A stretch of 64,000 nucleotides of DNA from SIG607 sp036307305 (GTDB lineage: Bacteria > Bacillota > Clostridia > Oscillospirales > Acutalibacteraceae). A program made the position numbers and the translations under genes. Under the pieces are notes generated by a model. The model was not told where the DNA came from. It ran no database searches and saw only the letters and a list, made by a program, of their open reading frames with translations. The stretch lies in NCBI GenBank assembly GCA_036307305.1, contig JAXJXV010000020.1, positions 33,666 through 97,665 of the forward strand, given 5' to 3'. This document shows positions 61,243-64,000 of the stretch, piece by piece. The first letter of the stretch is position 1. Each line of letters begins with the position of its first letter.

Positions 61243-61510
61243 ATCCGCTTGTAATCATTTCTTTTGTTGCGTTTTTTGGCAGTGTTTCCAAAATCACCAC
61301 TTCGTAGTAGTGCGCTGTTCCACTTACATCGGTAAACACAACGACATCACTCGCTTGTAATTTCGATAATCTGCCAAAATGCGACTTATAATTATGTGCG
61401 GCAATTACAAAATCCTTTTCGTAATATGTTCCGTAACAATGACACGGTGCTTTCTTTAACTTTGCGTAGCTCCAGTCTGTCAAAACGGGCAATGGCGGAT
61501 TTGCCGTCAC
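61223..61510 (-). pseudogene. Truncated sortase copy
   Basis: 95 residues that match the intact sortase at 63434-64000 from LPVLTDWSYAKLKK to MITSGFDL. It keeps the catalytic His (AAHNYKSHFG) but loses the N-terminal membrane part and the Cys/Arg end: the frame breaks after GFDL and runs into the recombinase fragment. The first 35 bases of shared sequence (from AGATCAAATCCGC at 61246) are nearly the same in both copies, while the rest has diverged, so this is an older partial duplicate. Confidence 0.85.
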
Positions 61511-61564
61511 CGCCCGTTTGTGCGTTCCGTCTTTATATTAATAACTTTTTGGGCGTGTATCTTT

Positions 61565-63355
61565 TTATTGAATTTCTTTCCGACGATAGATGCCTAAAAT
61601 GACAAGAGCGGAAAGGCTGAGGACTGCTAAGAGGATCCACACAACAATATAGGAATTGTCGCCTGTTTGCGGAGAGGAAGGTTCTTTGTCCTCTTGTTCA
61701 TTATTTTCGTTATTGTCGGGAGTCTCTGTAATCACACCATCAGTAAAGGAGATGTTGGGCTTAACTTCAGCGTATTCTTCACCGATAATGCCACCCAGGT
61801 GCTCGACAATGTAGTTTTCAAGCAGTTCCACATCCAGTGTTCCTTCGGCATCCAGAATCTTGGCATCCTTGAACATGGTCATACCGCCTCCAAAATCGAG
61901 GAGGAAATAGTTAAAGCCTGCAAGAACATACTTACCGTTAGGATCAAGTGCTTTATATTCGCCGCTTGTCTTATCAAGAACCTTAACGTTATACACACGG
62001 TACGCACCGTCAACCTTTTCAAAAAATCCATTCGCATCCACCTTGACGGATGTAGGAATTGATTTATTGACCGAGAAAGTGACGCCCGACATATGCGGGA
62101 ACGAGCCGTCTTCTTCAGGATAGTTCATCACAGCCATTTCAAGAAAATCGATGAGTATCTGTCCCGAAATTTCTGCAGTTACGATCTGATTATTAAACGG
62201 AAATACAGAGAAAATATCATTAAAGGTAATATCTCCCGATTCCATTGGTGCACGGAGTCCTCCGCCATTGACAAAGGACATATCTGCACCGGTCATCACA
62301 CGCAGAGCATCAGAACAAAAATTGCCCAGATTTGTTTCTGCGTTTCTTACCAAGCGGTTACCGTCTTTGTCGTGTGTGATAAACTCGACCTTGCTTTCAC
62401 CGATCTTGCGGTTACCAAGCTGCGCGTAGTTTTCATTGATTTCCGTTATGTATGCATCGACAACCGGATCCGTTTTGGTATAGCTTTCCACCTCTACAAG
62501 TTCGGTATCAAAGGCACCGTTCTTGATCGTGAGCTTTCCGATGTATTCAAACTTTGTTCCGGTAGAGGTTAGTAAAACATCGTCGCCGCTCTTGTCTTTG
62601 ATCACCTTTTCTTCAATGACTGAGTGAGAGTGAGCATCCAATACCACGTCAAAGCCATCGGTGTTTTCAATCACATCGGCAATGTCAGCCAAGTTGCCCG
62701 ATTCATCGTAGCCGATGTGAGAAAGTGCAATCACGTAATCAGCGCCTGCAGTTTCGGCTGCATTGATATTTGTCTGTACAATATCGTAAAGCTTTGAGTC
62801 ATTGAAGGTGTAAATCAGCTCACCTTTATCATTTTTGAACTGTGCAGGAGAAGACGAATTGATGGTTTCGGGCGTGGTAATGGCGATATAGGCAACGTCC
62901 ACGTTTCCGTAAGACACAATTGTATATGGCTCAAAATAAGTCTTATCCTCGCCAATCTTCTGAAAGTTACAGGAAATAAACTTTGTGTTCGACATAGCAT
63001 TCAGCTCGTTAAGACGAGGAAGCTGATAGTCAAACTCATGATTGCCGAGAGCAATCGCATCATAGCCAACCTTGTTCATCAGATTTACAATGTACTCGCC
63101 CTTGGATACAGCACCCAACGTTCCGCCTTGGACAAAATCGCCCACAGACACAACACCTACATTTGTATAGGTTTCTGATAGTTCATTTTTCATTGCGGCA
63201 AGTTTTGAATAACCCTCGACTGCGCAATGAACGTCGTTTTCATAAAGGATTACGACGGTGTCAGTATCCGCTGCATAGACCACACCTGTAAAAACAGAGA
63301 GGGCCATACATAATACAAGGCTAAAGGTTATGATTCTTTTACATAGTTTTTTCAT
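61565..63355 (-). CDS. Cell-wall-anchored 5'-nucleotidase/metallophosphatase
   Basis: 596 residues. The signal peptide is at about 1-28 (ends VVYAAD). A calcineurin-like metallophosphatase domain follows, with ENDVHCAVEG, SVGDFVQGG, LGNHEFDY and LDAHSHSVIEE as metal motifs. The 5'-nucleotidase C-terminal domain comes next (FVNGGGLRAPMESGDITFNDI, core NGGGLRAPMESG). The end is a sorting signal: SPQTGD at about 564, a hydrophobic helix and RRKEIQ. It would release phosphate from extracellular nucleotides or sugar nucleotides. GGAGGAAG precedes the ATG. The sortase gene upstream on the same strand is the likely anchoring enzyme. Confidence 0.93.
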   Translation of the reverse strand: MKKLCKRIITFSLVLCMALSVFTGVVYAADTDTVVILYENDVHCAVEGYSKLAAMKNELSETYTNVGVVSVGDFVQGGTLGAVSKGEYIVNLMNKVGYDAIALGNHEFDYQLPRLNELNAMSNTKFISCNFQKIGEDKTYFEPYTIVSYGNVDVAYIAITTPETINSSSPAQFKNDKGELIYTFNDSKLYDIVQTNINAAETAGADYVIALSHIGYDESGNLADIADVIENTDGFDVVLDAHSHSVIEEKVIKDKSGDDVLLTSTGTKFEYIGKLTIKNGAFDTELVEVESYTKTDPVVDAYITEINENYAQLGNRKIGESKVEFITHDKDGNRLVRNAETNLGNFCSDALRVMTGADMSFVNGGGLRAPMESGDITFNDIFSVFPFNNQIVTAEISGQILIDFLEMAVMNYPEEDGSFPHMSGVTFSVNKSIPTSVKVDANGFFEKVDGAYRVYNVKVLDKTSGEYKALDPNGKYVLAGFNYFLLDFGGGMTMFKDAKILDAEGTLDVELLENYIVEHLGGIIGEEYAEVKPNISFTDGVITETPDNNENNEQEDKEPSSPQTGDNSYIVVWILLAVLSLSALVILGIYRRKEIQ

Positions 63356-63371
63356 TTTCTTCCTCCATTCA

Positions 63372-63396
63372 GCACAGAGGATTATAATCCTTGTGC
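63372..63396. promoter_or_regulatory. Palindrome between sortase and nucleotidase genes
   Basis: The core AGGATTATAATCCT (63378-63391) is perfect, and GCACA/TGTGC extend it with one bulged G. It could be an operator or a weak terminator in the 78-base gap. Confidence 0.4.
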
Positions 63397-63433
63397 TTTA
63401 CTTCGTTATTTAAAACACTCTGTGCTTTAGAAG

Positions 63434-64000
63434 TTATCTATTACTATCCTGGGCAGCATTACAACGCACGGTTACGCGATTGCTGCCGCCGGGAGTACAG
63501 GTATATAGCGAAAGATCAAATCCGCTTGTAATCATTTCTTTTGTTGCATTTTTGGGCAGGGTTTCCAACAAAACCACCTCGTAGTAATGCTCTATATTGT
63601 TTATATCGGTAAAAACAACAATATCACCCGCTTGCAGCTCGGAAAGTCTGCCAAAGTGTGATTTATAGTTATGTGCTGCAATTACAAAATCTTTTTCATA
63701 ATACGTTCCGTAATAATGACACGGCGCTTTTTTTAGTTTTGCATAGCTCCAATCCGTCAAAACTGGTAATTCTAAATCCAGTACAGGAATTGAAAGAATA
63801 CCGATACACTCATAACCATCGACTTTAATCGTAGGCATCTTTGATTGAGAATCATTTTGTTCAGCATTTTGCTCAGCAATCACACTTTGAACATCTACTA
63901 ACAAAGAATCCGTAACCTTTGCGGCATTTTCAGCTTCCCACCGATTATATACTACAAAGCCGACCGAGCATAGCAGACAAACCACGCCTAAAAAAACGCA
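63434..64000 (-). CDS. Sortase (5' end cut by the window)
   Basis: At least 188 residues, and the frame is still open at the window edge. A membrane helix (VVCLLCSVGFVVYNRW) precedes a sortase barrel. The catalytic set is visible: His in AAHNYKSH, Cys in LYTCTPGG and Arg in NRVTVRC. It joins LPxTG-like proteins to the cell wall, and the SPQTG protein downstream is the obvious substrate. Class is unclear: the substrate signal fits class B or D. The short C-terminal tail (NAAQDSNR) is unusual, but the core is complete. Confidence 0.9.
   Translation of the reverse strand, partial: CVFLGVVCLLCSVGFVVYNRWEAENAAKVTDSLLVDVQSVIAEQNAEQNDSQSKMPTIKVDGYECIGILSIPVLDLELPVLTDWSYAKLKKAPCHYYGTYYEKDFVIAAHNYKSHFGRLSELQAGDIVVFTDINNIEHYYEVVLLETLPKNATKEMITSGFDLSLYTCTPGGSNRVTVRCNAAQDSNR

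Overview
The window reads as chromosome of a low-GC Gram-positive bacterium of the Clostridia (Bacillota), most likely a gut-type Oscillospirales or Lachnospirales relative. The evidence is the end of whiA next to a PHP-domain dnaE, RNase M5, MltG followed by a U32 protein, HolA, ThyX instead of ThyA, an editing-domain-free ProRS, clean TTGACA/TATAAT promoters with GGAGG ribosome sites, sortase and sorting-signal proteins, and many secreted or cytosolic carbohydrate enzymes. Genus cannot be fixed from the sequence alone.

Layout. 1-4.8 kb: end of whiA, dnaE, and an odd HPr-kinase-like/signal-peptidase-like fusion. 4.9-12.5 kb: a sugar region with a HAD phosphatase, a ROK repressor, a FucI-like isomerase, a GatZ/KbaZ-like protein, a ROK sugar kinase and a cytosolic GH2. 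Palindromes overlap both promoters of this region. 12.5-15.7 kb: an acyltransferase-like protein, a cytosolic GH5 and prs. 15.8-29.6 kb: a long co-directional housekeeping run (thyX, tmk, DJ-1, mltG, U32, PBP, alaS, HIT, phosphoribosyltransferase, a short ComEC, holA, rnmV, WYL regulator). 29.6-30.1 kb: tRNA-Ser, its terminator and a non-coding array of seven hairpins joined by a repeated linker. 30.1-33 kb: CLC channel, O-antigen-ligase-like protein, mgsA.

33.0-43.2 kb is the most unusual part. It is one long operon with an AraC regulator, rhamnose-mutarotase-like protein, glycyl radical enzyme, its activating enzyme, aldose 1-epimerase, FucI/AraA-like isomerase, a two-subunit transketolase and a solute-binding lipoprotein. 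No sugar kinase, aldolase or permease is present. It looks like a kinase-free, transketolase-centred sugar pathway feeding or fed by a radical enzyme whose active-site loop (GCQW) departs from the GCVE of known glycyl radical dehydratases. A 1545-residue secreted CE2-like esterase follows behind its own promoter.

48-61 kb: an orphan holin-like protein, an aminotransferase/Lrp/unknown operon, a murD-M42-M42-GNAT-aluminium-resistance-like operon, putP, a TetR regulator, a 57-residue membrane protein, acpP and proS. 61-64 kb: a recombinase fragment joined to a truncated sortase copy, then a wall-anchored 5'-nucleotidase-like enzyme and an intact sortase that runs off the window end. This end looks like the scar of a mobile element.
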